Shown here in pieces: positions 1 to 15,092 of a stretch of 64,000 nucleotides of DNA (positions are counted from its first letter, which is position 1; the number at the start of each line of letters is the position of its first letter). A program made the position numbers and the translations under genes. The notes beneath the pieces are model-generated. The model ran no database searches. It was not told where the DNA came from and saw only the letters and a list, made by a program, of their open reading frames with translations. Source of the DNA: Rhytidiadelphus loreus. Its lineage: Eukaryota > Streptophyta > Bryopsida > Hypnales > Hylocomiaceae. The DNA lies in contig OX344763.1 in NCBI GenBank assembly GCA_947034895.1, forward strand, positions 27,403,025-27,467,024, in the 5' to 3' direction.

Positions 1-888
1 AATGCAAAAATGACCCTTCATAATATAATAACCTCTTTGATACATTGATAGAGTTTAGGGAGGTTTATATTGTAGTTTCAAATTTGGTGGAGAATTGACT
101 CTATGGAAAAGATCCAAGTGAAGAATGGACTGTTTTTTCTACATTACATTTCTAACATATAACTTAGCCCTTAAAAGGATGAATGGGTGACTTTGGAAAT
201 CATCCCTTTTCATTACCGCGTGAATCATTGACTTCGGAAATAGCAAAAGCACTCATTGGAAGTCAAACTACTGTAGAAGACCTCCTCTTTCCACAACAAA
301 ATTTTGAGGAGGAATAAGGTAGTATGCTCTAAAAGCGCTCCCCTTCTTCAAAGCGCTCCTATTTTGGGGTGAAAAATGGAAACCAGGTGATCCTTAAATG
401 GACCACTGTAACAATTGAATGCATCAAGAAAAAATTATTTTTCTATTGCAAGAGCCAATCACTGCCTTTGATTTCCGCACATTTGTTTACAAACTGCAAG
501 TGAACAGATTTTGGGAGACCTATGGTCACAAATAGGTGCCTATGCCTTGAATCTTTGAAAATTTATAAGTAATTCAAAAATACTTGGAAAATTACAAATC
601 CACTTGTGTTAGTTTCCACATCCATTTATCTTTCTCTGAAAAATGATCTAAAAATAATTTTGTCCACTTCAGCCTATGAAAAAGGCAGAACAGCTCTTAA
701 ATGGTCGCTTTTAGAGCATACTACCTTAGTTGCACTCCTGTCGTACAAGAAGGATTCCTTGTCATTCACCGGATGCCAAACATCCGTGTCAAAGTTTAAG
801 GGTCAAACAGTTCCCAAGCTCCAACTGACTATTGAGGCAGCTCTTGAAGAATGCCATCATGCAGAAGATTAAGTTAAGTTACTGCTAT
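1..888. repeat. Left flank of duplicated block, copy A
   Basis: No gene is visible. Bases 10-175 match 14862-15000 closely, and 805-880 match 15015-15090, so this is the left flank of a segmental duplication whose second copy carries the reductase gene AER-B. The middle part is occupied by a MITE (315-728) that is absent from the second copy at this place. The block evidently begins before the window. Confidence 0.75.
315..728. mobile_element. MITE, TAAGGTAGTATGC family, copy 1
   Basis: A 414-bp unit with perfect 23-bp terminal inverted repeats beginning TAAGGTAGTATGCTC and ending with the complement at 706-728. The outer TA on each side fits a TA target duplication (Tc1/mariner-like insertion). 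No coding capacity. A relative lies at 27413-27825. Confidence 0.8.
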
Positions 889-1051
889 TAAGGTAACTTT
901 GCCTATGACATGCAAAATTTGGGACCAACCTAATGCAGACAAAAAAAATTCATGAGCAATACATGTGTTTTGTGAAATGTACTACTCATGAATTTTTTGG
1001 CCTTCATTGGATTGGTCCCAAGTTTTGCCTGTCATAGGCAGAGTTACCTTA
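889..1051. mobile_element. Foldback MITE, TAAGGTAA family, copy 1
   Basis: A 163-bp, almost completely palindromic element. It starts TAAGGTAACTTTGCC, ends with the inverse, and has arms of about 65 bp separated by a short loop. TA on both sides fits a TA target duplication. A same-sized relative lies at 24498-24659. The orthologous place in copy B lacks this MITE, so it inserted after the duplication. Confidence 0.85.
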
Positions 1052-2160
1052 TTTCATGGTCCCTACTCTGCCTATGGATTGCTTCCTCTAAAATTAATCT
1101 CCTTCGTCATTCGATCCTTCTTCATCTTCCTGTTCAACATTCTAAAATTACATCGGAAAAACAACCCCCCATTGCAATAGTATTGCATCAATACTGACGC
1201 AGTTTGCTTATTCTACAGTACATAATGTATACAAATTTAGTACTAGAAAAATAGGTATTTTTGCAATACTAATACTGAAAATTAGTTGTTGTTTCAATAT
1301 TGCAGTAATAAAAATTATTTTAGTACTGATGCAACTTTAACATTTTACAATATTGATGCAATACTGAAAATATACCAATACAATATTGAAGAAATTGATA
1401 GTGTTGCCATATTGCAACAATTAATATTTTTAATTGAAAGTTGCTTTGAATATAAATTGAAACAATACAATTTAAAAAATAATAATAATAATATTAAAAC
1501 AGTACTGCGCAAGTATTGCAATTGCCCAAATCTCACCCTTTAGTTATTCATTTTGTGTACTATCATTTTTCTTCAATAACTTCTCATGGAGATTGTAAGT
1601 TGGCATGAAGAAAATGGTATCATTTTAAGAATACTCTATCAAAACTATCCTATTAAATTTACAATTTTATGCAATCTGGATCAATACATCAAATTTAAAT
1701 TTCAAAAAATAAAATTTTCATTTTTAATAAATTATTCTTAAGCTCCTCATTGTATTACATAATAATTGATTGAAAAATGTTGGTGATGGATTTTTCAAAT
1801 TTTATTGTAGAAACATTTAAGAAACATGAATGTACTCATCTCACTTTGTGAAAAAAAATTCACTTTACCTAAGAGAAAATTTACATTAGAAAGAATTCAA
1901 TGTCATTCAAGGTATTGACTCCCTAAATTTTATTAAATAGATATTTCTAAATTACAATTATACTTTACTAATAACCCCTTGTATTATGATGACTTCTACA
2001 CGTTTGAGCAACACGGTTCAATTGGTTTGCCAAACCTAATTATAATTTTGAGAATTTTTTTGTACAATTTTTTTATTAGACTTTCATAGTGGGGTTGCAA
2101 GACTTCTTAGAGAGTACTAAGCAATGGATTTTTTTTTTAAACTTAATCATTCACAATTCG
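1052..2160. other. AT-rich intergenic DNA
   Basis: No gene is recognised. Bases 1052-1150 align with 25966-26100, the right flank of the copia insertion in the second block copy. Bases 1200-1520 are very AT-rich and repeat short motifs such as CAATATTG and AATACTGA. The rest is featureless. Confidence 0.5.
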
Positions 2161-2189
2161 TTTTTTTTTTAAACGTGGCAGACTTTAGC

Positions 2190-2470
2190 GTCCATTTTGG
2201 AATAGCAAAACAACTTTTTTTCTCAAAACTTTGAACTATGAAAAGTTGTAAAGTCAAGATGAATTTAATCTCCAAAAATCCGTTTGAGATTTTGAGTCTC
2301 CAATCAAAAATTATGGGCAAAGTTCAGAGAGGGGTTGAAAAGGACATTTTTGGGGACATTTTCAAACATCCTCTCTGAATTTTGTCCATAACTTTTAAAT
2401 AGAGACTCAAAATGCATTTTGATACCGTGGGAATCATTGGTATACTAAATTTCAAAACCACTCATTGGAA
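2190..2470. mobile_element. Degenerate foldback MITE related to 63431-63810
   Basis: Inverted arms (for example GAGTCTCCAATCAAAAATTA on the left, and its imperfect complement ending in GAGACTCAAAATGC on the right) flank a centre containing GACATTTTTGGGGACATTTT. The same arms and centre occur at 63431-63810, where both ends are intact. Here the outer ends are eroded, so the limits are approximate. Confidence 0.6.
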
Positions 2471-2659
2471 GTCAAAGCATTGTAGAAGATTTCTCCTTTC
2501 CACCCCAAAAACCGAGGATGAATAGTTGTACTTCTATCCTGTATAGGAGATTCCCTTGTCATTCATCGGACGCCAAACGTTTGTATCGACGTTTATGGGT
2601 TAATTTTACAACTTTTTGTTGTTGAAAAGTTTTTTCTGATAAAAATCAATACAGTTTAG

Positions 2660-3060
2660 AGCCAAGTTTTTTTCCAATTAAATCTCCTCCGAGTCATTCG
2701 TTCCTTTGGGACACTGACTCACTGATGAGAAGCACCGTCGGTGGGGGAAAGATTCTTTTATGACTCTGGCATTCAAATGAGAAAATGGCGCTTACAAATT
2801 GAAGGAGGACGGTGCGGAGGACTCAAAGTGTCCAATGAATGGATTTTTTCTCGGTAAGGTGAAGCCACCGGTAAGCAATTCTACATATGATCTGGAGTAG
2901 TGCATGGGCAAAGCAAATATTTTTGGAGGTGGAACGATAGAAATAAATGACGGGGATTGCAAAAACTCGGGTAATTTTATCACTTGAACTGTAATTGCTA
3001 TGAATTTTGAAAGGCAAAAAGGGGCTCCGGCCCCACTGCCAATCTCTATGCTCTTTCAAT
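2660..3060. pseudogene. Decayed coding-like fragment, copy A (unidentified)
   Basis: This stretch aligns with 26040-26460 but has several small deletions. The sequence around ATGGCGC at 2787 matches the better-preserved ATGGCGCTACC at 26370, up to a conserved GTAAKG that resembles a splice donor. I do not recognise the protein. The indels break the frame, so it is a relic that travelled with the duplicated block. Confidence 0.45.
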
Positions 3061-3234
3061 TCTAATCACTCAAAAACTACAGTCTTACTCAATGCTTTCA
3101 GTTTGCTTTCTTACTGACTATTTTGAAACATGTGTTGTGAATCTATTAGTCCCAATTTTGAAAAGAAAAGAAAAAGACACATTCTAGCTATGGTTGGGAA
3201 TAAGTCGATATGTAGGTTGGTTATTAGGCCCTGA

Positions 3235-3920
3235 TCAAGAATGGGTGGCTTTACCTTAATGGTTGAAATGACAAATGGACTTTTAGACATCCAAGAATAG
3301 GATAATTATTGGCTTGGCTAACTCTATCACCAATTTCAAGATGGAGGGAAGAGACCTACCTTTACTAAAGTAATTGCATGTAGAAAAAATAGATTCTTAC
3401 TTTGAATTGTACAACCTCTGTCCATGAGAGTCTACGGTGAATTTTGGGTATGCCTATTTTCATCGTCACTTTGAAAATTCTTAGTTTATTTATGTCAAGA
3501 TAGTCCCAAAAATGCATTTTAAGATAATTCAAAATCTCCTTTTGACTATCTATACCCCCCAACAAAAGCTTTTAGAGTTCAACAATAGGAACCATGTTCA
3601 AAGCCTCATTTGGATGTTCTTTTAGGTGTGGGTACTTTAAGTACTTGTGAGTCACATTTCCTCACAAATATAACCTAGTCATGACTAAGACGTGTAGATA
3701 ACTTCAAGGCAAGGCATCGATTGCTTATCTTGAATTCACTTTGTCATTGTCATTCAAAACATTGATTTTGACCACTAACTCAACCTAATGCAGCCCACTT
3801 ATGGAAAAGTCCATCTCCTTTATTGAAAAAAAGGCTCTCATGGGTTTGATGCAAGACTGGAATGGGTCATTCCCTAGGTGTCTATCATGGGTTTTTCTGC
3901 CTGGCATAGACTGGTTTACC
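3235..3920. repeat. Repeat X, copy 1
   Basis: About 690 bp similar to 7985-9120 and 26440-27270, with a last-part fragment at 12230-12330. Shared landmarks are GGCTTGGCTAACTCTATCAC, a CAAAAGCTTTTAGAGTTCAA stretch and GGTGTCTATCATGGG near the end. No convincing reading frame is maintained in all copies. It lies immediately upstream of the AER-A promoter region. Confidence 0.7.
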
Positions 3921-4091
3921 TAATCTCTTTGCAGCAGAGGTAATCACTCAGGAAAGTGTTCAATTGCTAGATTGGATTATTTTAGTTTCCTCTGGCAGCC
4001 ATGCTATCATTGTCTCCTTTTTTTCGTTACTGTTGTGTGCCTGGGCTCAACATCAATGAATTTCGCACACTCCAACTGAACTCTCTGGCTC

Positions 4092-4613
4092 ATCAGAACC
4101 TTGATTCCCCGCCAGGCTCTGTTTTCTTCGTCAACAACGGCTGAAGATTTGCCGGGCATATTTCGAGGGAGCGCTTCTTACTTGCAGCTCCATCACGTAA
4201 GGATCTCTGTCTCAGCTTACTCTCAATCTTCCTCTTGCGCATGCATTTTCCATTGCCTTGCTCCGTGCAATACATTCTTCAGGCTTAAGAGCTCCCTCAA
4301 CACCCTGGAAATAAGAATCTGGATTCGTTTTGTAAACACAATCTGGATCATTGCACTCAGTTGGGTGGTCCCGAAAGCAACAAAACGAAGACATCTTGAT
4401 TCTTTTTTTGTGTTTTGCGCAATCTTGAGTCATCTCATTTGTAGGAGGTAGGAGGTACTCCAAGCGACAGAAAAGAGGGACAAGCGTTGGCCTCCCACGT
4501 GACTGGAGTGTGAAATCCGAGTGAGTTTGATCTCCAAGCTGCTGGAGAATTAATGGTCAGTTGTGTGCATCTGTCTGTCTGTCTGTCTGTGCAGGAAGTC
4601 GAAGTTGGGAAGC
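4092..4613 (+). promoter_or_regulatory. AER-A upstream and 5' leader region
   Basis: The upstream sequence is shared with AER-B (28552-29428). It holds two units (from 4322 and 4398) of a 70-80 bp motif beginning GATTC and containing CACAATCT or GCGCAATCTTGAG, where AER-B has seven. A CTGT microsatellite at 4569-4590 runs directly into GTGCAG just before the ATG. It could serve as the pyrimidine-rich tract of a 5'-UTR intron acceptor. No TATA box was assigned. Confidence 0.5.
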
Positions 4614-7750
<3,137 letters not shown>

Positions 7751-7984
7751 GTCTGTCGCACTGAAGGCTTTACCATATGTCTAGCTACTAAGGTCGAGGC
7801 TGCTAGAAGCTTGAGAAACTATCCCACACTAAAGTAGTCCTCCACGTCTTCAAGGAATGGAGGGCATTTTGCGTGTAATATCTGTAGCAAAGTATGTACA
7901 TTTCGATCAAGGAGGTACTCGGAAAGGGACAGTTTATGGACTTAATTTAATCAAGCATGCTTCACATTGTACATATTCTTAGAT
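7751..7984 (+). other. AER-A 3' flank
   Basis: Sequence after the stop codon is shared with AER-B to about 32525, so the duplication includes the 3' UTR and terminator region. No polyadenylation signal was assigned with confidence. Confidence 0.5.
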
Positions 7985-9120
7985 GAAGATCAAGAAGATC
8001 ATGGTCTTAGATGAATTTTTCGTGCATTTTGTGTTTCTACAATTGCATTGAAAGTCATTCAGAGGACGTTATTAGTTGAGAATGCTTTTATTGGGTGAAA
8101 TGAATGGTTTTAAGTGGTTCTATCTTACTTAAGTAATTGCATGTAGATTTGGAAAAAGAAATTCTTACCTTTGAGTTGTAGAACCTCCATTTATGTGAGT
8201 CTAGGGTGGATTTTGGATATGCCTATTTTCATCACTTTGGAAATTCATAGTTCATTTACATGGAGTCCCATAAATGCATTTTTGAAAGAGAATTTGGAAC
8301 CATTATGAAAGAAGATTGAGAGTATGAAGAATTTGATTGTGCTCATTCTACCTCAAGAGTGGAGATCAAACACTTATACCAAGTTACCAACCTACTTGTC
8401 CTACTACCACTTTCATCTAAAATTTTCCCTTTTGTATCTATGGTGTACATTTTTTTATCTCAAGTGTACCCCTTGGGATCATAATGGTAGAAGAAAGAAA
8501 AGGGTGAGAATATGTAGGGTTCCCTAGGAGCATCCTCAATGCACCCAACATATTGGTACATTATTAACTCTTCAAACTTATATAGGCCATGGTTTCTTCT
8601 AATTATATCAAATAAGTATCAAAGAGAGAAATCTAGATTGACATGTAGGATACAATATCAATTTCATTAAATAAGCATCCCCTTTTGACTAGCTATTTAA
8701 CCCAATAAAAGCTTTTAGAGTTCAAAAATGAGGAAATATGTTCAAAGCCCTAAAATCTCATTTGCATGGGTTTTTTGGGTGTGATTATTTTAAGTATTTG
8801 TAGGTCACATTTCTTTAGAAATGTAACGTGTTCATGACTAAGACATGCACATAGCATTATTGAACTTTGAGGCATGGGCCCGTTGGCTTCTCATGAGTGA
8901 AGGCTCTTTTTAGTGTAGAAAATCTTGAATTCACTTTGTCACCATCATTCAAAACATTGATTTTGACCACTAATTCAATCTAATGCAACCCATTTATTGG
9001 AAAGTCCATCTCCTTTATTGAAAAAGTCTCTCATGATTCGATGCAAGATTGGAATGGGTTATCATTCCAATCCTTAGGTGTCTATCATGGGTCTTTTGTC
9101 TAGTATAGAATGGTTTATTA
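7985..9120. repeat. Repeat X, copy 2 (longest)
   Basis: Starts within a match to 26585 (AGATC...CTTAGATGAA) and continues through the X landmarks to CTATCATGGGTC near 9090. In blocks A and B, X lies upstream of the reductase. Here it follows AER-A and no reductase comes next. This fits the start of a third, truncated block copy. No maintained reading frame. Confidence 0.65.
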
Positions 9121-11590
9121 TAACCGGCTACTCCCAAAGCTTTGTCAATGTGTCACTTTTGAATTGATTGAGTAGGGGCATTGATTCTTGATAACCACAT
9201 GAACTAAGTTGATTAGTATTTTTGTAGGCCCATTGTCACACTATAATTGCATACATAATGTAAAAATATATACTAATATCTTATTTTGATAGATTTAATT
9301 ATAAGAATATAGAAAGAAGGACGACATCATATTAAATAACTTCAATGTGACGCCTTCTTATTATGACAAACCATCTATTTAAGAAGATGCAATCACCTTT
9401 GAGCTTCATTTGCTTGATTTTCTTTTTCTTTTTGCACTTTAAATTTTAGTATGTTGAATTAGAGGGGGGGGGATAATCTCAAGATAAAGAGCCTCAACCG
9501 AAAGCAGAGTTTGAGTTTCTTTATCACAACTATTGGATCATCCTCTTTTGTCGTTAGGTCTTGCACTATCACATGAACGTCTTGAAGAAAAAAGTGGGCC
9601 TTCTTGACCACCAAAACAACCCCCCATAGAATTGCGTTGGCCATTGGCACGAAAACTTTCAACATGATGCTCGAGTGTTGGTGATTTTTTTGTAGGTCGA
9701 ATGTATTGAGCTTGACAACAGAGAAGTGATATTTGAAGGGTGTTTCGAGGGTTTAAACATCGATCAATACTATTGTATGATGAAGCCTATAAAGGGGAGT
9801 CGTGGCCACCAACAAAGGATAGAGGTGCTAATCAATACTTTAACGCAAGCAAATTGTGCAGATTACGTTGTTGCCACCGTTAAATGCATTCTTAAGTTTT
9901 TGTAAATGAAGTGCAGATTTTTTGGAAGTTTGATTTTTTACCTCTAGTTGACATTTAATTTGAATCCTAGTATTTTACAAATTATATCGTGTGTGTTTAA
10001 AGTCATAGAAGGATAATATAGAAATTAATAGCCTTCTAATGATTCTAGAGTGACTTACCTTCTAGTTAAGGAAATTAATTTAATAGTTTAGTCAAATGTA
10101 TGACCAATGGGTGATAGAATACCCTTATAGCCAAGCTATGGACTAATGACCACTTGATTTTGCATTATTGAGGTGGAGGATAAGAGGACACTATTCATTT
10201 TTTTTCCTTGTTGTTAATTTAGAAGGTGTGAATGTTTGAGGAGCCATAGTGTGTTGAATTTCAAGAATTTTGGATTGAAAATTAAAGGATTTGTGTATCA
10301 TGATGTTATTTTTTCAAAAAATCTTCTCTTACTTGAATTGAAGTTGTGAGTTGAGATTTGTTTTAATTTGAATGGAAGAAGTTTTTTTGCCTATCATGTG
10401 AGGGGCAAAGACTTAGATTAACCAGGGAAGATGGACATGTCTTTAGTTTGCAATGAAATTTGGAAAGATAATGTAGAAAATTTTGTTAACTTTTCAAGTA
10501 GCTATCATTCATTGTATTTGGAGCATTTATAAATGAGTTGTGAGTGTAGAAGTGAAGGAGGATTTGTTATCCTCAATTTTAAAATCCAAAACTTTGAGTA
10601 GCCATAAAAGATGGAGAGAATGTTAGTTTGAATTAAGTTTTAAAAAAAGAAGTAGAGAATTGTGTAAACTTTTCAAAAGGTTATTACACATTTCATTTGA
10701 GTTTGTAGATCATTGGTAGCATCACACCAAAATTTAGCCAAAAAATTAGAGTTGGAGTTGGAGTACATTGAAGACTTGTATGTTGTGGCTTGTGGTTTTG
10801 ATTTCTTTGTAAACTTTATTATTGCAAGCGACGTAGGTTAAACCATTGCTTAGCCTTGTTTTGTGTTGTAGTAATGAAGTGGAGTTAATGGCTCACATGG
10901 TTGAGACTTGCTTTGTTCTCATGGTGAGGCTAAATTGTCTATGTCAGTCACCGAGAGTTTGAAATTTAAGAGTCAATCTTTCGAACAATTCAGCTTGTGG
11001 TCTAACTATCATGTTTTATCCATCAAAGGCATGTGGTTTTTTTATCACCTACCCTAACCTTTGAACCCATTTAGAGCCATTGCAGGATAGGCTAGCGGGT
11101 AGTAGTTCAAAGATTCGACACAATTTAGTATCAAACCATTTCTCATCATAGCCAAAATCTCCATAATTTCTCGAGGCAAATCTCTCTACTTGACATCATT
11201 TATAAGCATAATTTGACCCGTAGGATCTACATAAAGAGACTAAAAAATGCCATGATATGAACATAACCGGTTGTTGACTTTTCAATATTAACGTGGCACC
11301 ATTCCATTGGCAACCCATCACCATTGTCATTACAAGTTGCAACTCATAACCTTCTTTCTTTTCAACTTGCTTCCTAGACCCTTGGATCATGAAGATCAAA
11401 GGTTGAGATTGAAAAATGTACAACCGGTTATGTATGATAACCTATTTGCCACTAGCATGGCTCACAAGTTATCTAATACATAATTCATCCAATTTTAATG
11501 ATATCATCAATTGTTGTCATACTTGCCTTGTATCACAAAAATCACAATTTTTATATCTTAAATTAAATCCCTAATTATTATTATAACTAA
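9121..11590. other. AT-rich intergenic DNA, nothing recognised
   Basis: About 2.5 kb of AT-rich sequence with only short, unconvincing open frames on either strand. No terminal repeats, RNA gene or protein domain was recognised. Confidence 0.5.
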
Positions 11591-11593
11591 TTA

Positions 11594-11900
11594 TTATTAA
11601 CAAATAAAAATATCAATAATTCGAAATATAAACTTTCAAAGTAGGAAAATCTATCCATATTTTTCTTATTTTGTTTCATTTAAAATTCTAAAAGTATATA
11701 GGGAGTCCAAAGTTTTGTTCGCACGTGGTTTCTAATGGACACTCTAATGACCCCCCCGAGCATTTTAGTTCATTTTCAAACTCTTCTAGATATCATTTCA
11801 TATTTTATTTGAGTTGGAAATTTTGGCAATAGAAACCTATAGTCATTATTAAAGAATGCTCAAAATTTTAAATTGAAATTATAGTTTATTAGAAAGCACT
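11594..11900 (+). repeat. Repeat R1, uninterrupted copy
   Basis: Contains TTTTGGCAATAGAAACCTAT followed directly by AGTCATTATTAAAG and AAATTATAGTTTATTAGAAA. The same sequence is internal to the DNA transposon at 17897-20171, where it is split by an insertion, and it runs off the right end of the window on the minus strand (63830-64000). It is probably a deleted relative of that transposon. No ends are seen. Confidence 0.6.
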
Positions 11901-12229
11901 TGTTCGCACATAATTTGTTGTAGTAGAACTAAGTGCACACACCATCATTCTTTGCCATTGCAAAGATACAAAATTAAGGCATGAAATTCAAAACGGAAAC
12001 ACATGGCAATAGTATCAAACGGAACATACTTGCTTCAAAACAACATCACACAACCAGAACTCATAAAAATGACAATTGCGCCCAAACACAAAATTTGAAT
12101 TTGAATTTCAAATTATGACAATAGGAAGAAGCGGTATCTATGTTGTGTTTAGTAACCACCTACCGACTTCGCCTAGCTCAAAGGCGACAAATTAGCATCA
12201 ATTATTAGCCTCCAAAAAATGGTTACCTA

Positions 12230-12335
12230 TGATTTGATGATTTGATGCAAGATTAGAATTGATCATTCTCTAGGTGTCTATCATGGTGTTTTTTTGCCAA
12301 GTATAGATTGGTTTACCTTAATTTATCTCTTTGCT
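12230..12335. repeat. Repeat X, 3'-end fragment
   Basis: About 100 bp (TTGATGCAAGATTAGAATTG, then GGTGTCTATCATGG and TAGATTGGTTTACC) matches the last part of X at 3845-3930 and 9035-9118. Confidence 0.55.
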
Positions 12336-12367
12336 ACCACAATATTAAAAAATTAACATAAATTTTT

Positions 12368-12530
12368 GAATAAATTTTAAATAATTTTTAAATAATTTTT
12401 AAATAATTTTTAAATAATTTTTAAATAATTTTTAAATAATTTTTAAATAATTTTTATAAAAATAATAACAAAATAATTTTTAAATAATTTTTAAATAATT
12501 TTTATAAAAATAATAACAAAATAATAATAA
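12368..12530. repeat. 11-bp AT satellite
   Basis: A tandem array of the 11-bp unit AAATAATTTTT, nearly perfect from about 12375 to 12460. A second, more degenerate part is interrupted by ATAAAAATAATAAC. It may be a replication-slippage product. No gene is nearby. Confidence 0.85.
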
Positions 12531-12844
12531 AATAATATTATCTGATGTAGCAGTCTCAATACCACAATAGATTGCAATTGCAACTAGGTTCTCGAACTGT
12601 AGGAATGGCAAAGAACTCACAATCTCTGAGAGCCTTCAAAACTTTTCTAATGGTTGGGATGTTGGCAATTTCAGTACATTCTTTTTCCTTATTCAGATTT
12701 CAAAATATATAGTTATTGTAGAACCTTTCTAAAATAATTACCATAAGTGAAGGTCTGATTGGGCACTTGAGTACCAAAATTGAGTTTCCACATCCCCTCA
12801 GACCAATCGCAAAATGACACATACCGCTTTTTTTCAAAAATGAC

Positions 12845-13823
12845 TTAACCCTAGACCGCCCAAGAGGACAAAAAGTGTCCTCACATAGTTTTAAGTTAAA
12901 TTCAAGGTACTGTAACTTTTGCATCCAATGTTCGAATTCAATAAAACTTGTTGGAAAAGTTGCACCTTTTCTTCTAGTTTGTGTGTTAAATTTTTCAGAT
13001 CAATCCAAGAGGTAATGATTTTCTGGAAGCCAATCAAAGGTCACAGGCTCAATTTGATTCACCAAAGTGCACTTCATGGCTGAAACTTCGGGGGCATGTA
13101 TCTCCTTCATCCAATGTTCGATTTCAATAAAATTTGTTGGGTTGTGTTTCCCTTGAATTCTAGTTATTGTGCTGAAATTTTCATGTCAATCCAAGTTGTT
13201 TTGAATGTTTGGGAACAATTCAAAATTCAAAATCCCGCCATTTATGGACTATAGTGAACTTCGGCGGCTTGTATCTTCTTCATAAAATGTCTGTTTTCAA
13301 TAAATAAAAAATTGTAAAAGTTGCGCATACTAGTCTTGTTTGTGTGGGGAAATTTTCATATCAATAAAAGAATTTTAGAATGACTGAGAAGCATTTTAGT
13401 AGATGTAGGTTCAGCCCTAGATGTGTTTTTTGCAACTTTTCTTGCCAATTTTTGACATTTGCAAGTCATTTTGCAAACACATTGAGTCCATTGAATGATA
13501 TTTTTTTCCACCAATGTGTTTGTATCCTGGTTTTGAATCACCTTGTAGTTTAAAGTTTTTTCATTTGATTAGGTTTAGAAATCAAATTTGGCCTCTAAAT
13601 GTGTTTTTAGGAAAATTTCAGCATTCTTTTTCAACACTAAAACATTATAATCTTGCAATCTACACGGTCAAATGACTTCAAATTCGATCCATGACATCTA
13701 CAATGTGTTTACTACATGATTGTACGGTTAAGATCTTTGTTACTTAGTCACATTTAGATTTATAGCACTTCAAAAGCTAGGATGTTTTTTTACCCAAAAC
13801 AACCATGGGCGGTCTAGGGTTAA
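12845..13823 (+). mobile_element. TTAA-flanked piggyBac-like MITE, family 1 copy 1
   Basis: A 979-bp unit bounded by TTAA on both sides, with 18-bp perfect terminal inverted repeats including the target (TTAACCCTAGACCGCCCA and its complement). Inside are three degenerate tandem units of about 150 bp, each carrying a CAATGTTCG/AAAATGTCT motif followed by TTTCAATAAA and ending near TCAATCCAA. No transposase frame. A close full-length copy lies inverted at 32630-33607. TTAA plus CCC ends are the mark of piggyBac-type insertion. Sola3-type elements also use TTAA and are an alternative. Confidence 0.85.
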
Positions 13824-13916
13824 TTTCTATCAAATTTGACCTTTGCATAGGGTACTCTCTAAAGTAATAACCTCTTTGAGGTAGTATTGATTACCTGGTC
13901 CTACATACAAATGTCA

Positions 13917-14848
13917 TTAACCCCTAAACATCAGAGGCTATGTTTTCACCAAAACTGCCCTTGCATTTACAAGCACCAAATTTTACAAAAAAAAACATTT
14001 TTAGAAACATGTAACCATAGGATCTTGTAGTACACTGGTTTGAAAAGATGTGTAAAAAATTTCAGAATTTTCCACTGTGTAGATTGCAAGATATTAACAT
14101 TTGAAGTGACAAAAATCCTTTTTTTGGCCCTATGAAAATACGGGCAATTGCACTTCACATGGTCACATTTGTATGAAAATGGTTGTTACTCTTTGGATTC
14201 ATTCCTCAACTCAAGTTGGCTACATGCTTGAAAAATTTTAGATCATTTGGATTTGTACAACATATAGGAAAAAAATAGTAAGTAGAAAGAAGTAGAGAAT
14301 GATTAAAATACTAAATTGTTAACAATTTATTTATAGAATTGAAAAATGCCAATACCAATGGTTGTAATGTTGCAATAAACAACATACACCTAATGTTTTT
14401 ATTTTTTTTCAAAAATATTTAAAATTGAATTAAATAAAAGACTTTAAAGGTTATTTTAGAGTAGAGATTCTATAACTACCAACAAACTAACTCAAACTAA
14501 AATTCCTCCTAACTTTTGACTCATTGATCAAAATGGAATGATTAAAAGCTTAATACATATATAAAAATCTAGAGAATCAATTTCAAATTTTAATTTTTTT
14601 TATAAGAGATTTTCAAAGAAGTTTTTTTTTCCTGCCTAGGCTGCCCACTACCCACTGAAAATTACATATCATGCAATAACTTCTGAACCATGTAGTCAAA
14701 AGTTATGAAAATTATTGGGCCTTAAAGACACTCCTTGTGCCCATATTTTCTGAAATTTTCAAAGAAAAATAAAAAAAACTCCACCTGTAATGAGCTACCC
14801 AAAATTGCTATGTTGCCAAAAAACATTGTTTGGACATTTAGGGGTTAA
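13917..14848 (+). mobile_element. TTAA-flanked piggyBac-like MITE, family 2-like
   Basis: A 932-bp unit between two TTAA sites. The left end reads TTAACCCCTAAACATC and the right end, complemented, TTAACCCCTAAATGTCC, so the terminal repeat is about 12 bp and then weakens. It lies only 93 bp from the preceding TTAA element and abuts the left flank of duplicated block copy B. No coding frame. Related by its ends to 62624-63422. Confidence 0.75.
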
Positions 14849-14854
14849 TACAAA

Positions 14855-15092
14855 AGTGACCCTCCTTGATGTAATAACCTCTTTGACATAATAGAGTGTA
14901 GGGAGGTTATATTGTAATTTCAAATTTAGTGGAAAATTGACTCTACAGAAAAGATCTAAGTGAAGAATGGACTATTTTCTCTACATCATATCTCTAATGT
15001 ATAACTTAAAATATCTTAAAACAGTTCCCAAATTCCAACTAACTGTTGAGGCAACTCCTGAAGAATACCATTATGCAAAAGATTAAGTTATT
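14855..15092. repeat. Left flank of duplicated block, copy B
   Basis: Matches 10-175 and 805-880 of copy A, with the intervening part (including the 315-728 MITE) missing. The copia 5' LTR begins immediately after this match. Confidence 0.8.

Noticed and set aside
12845..13823. AACCCTA as plant telomere repeat (CCCTAAA)n
   Set aside because: Only a single CCCTA occurs at each element end; there is no tandem array.
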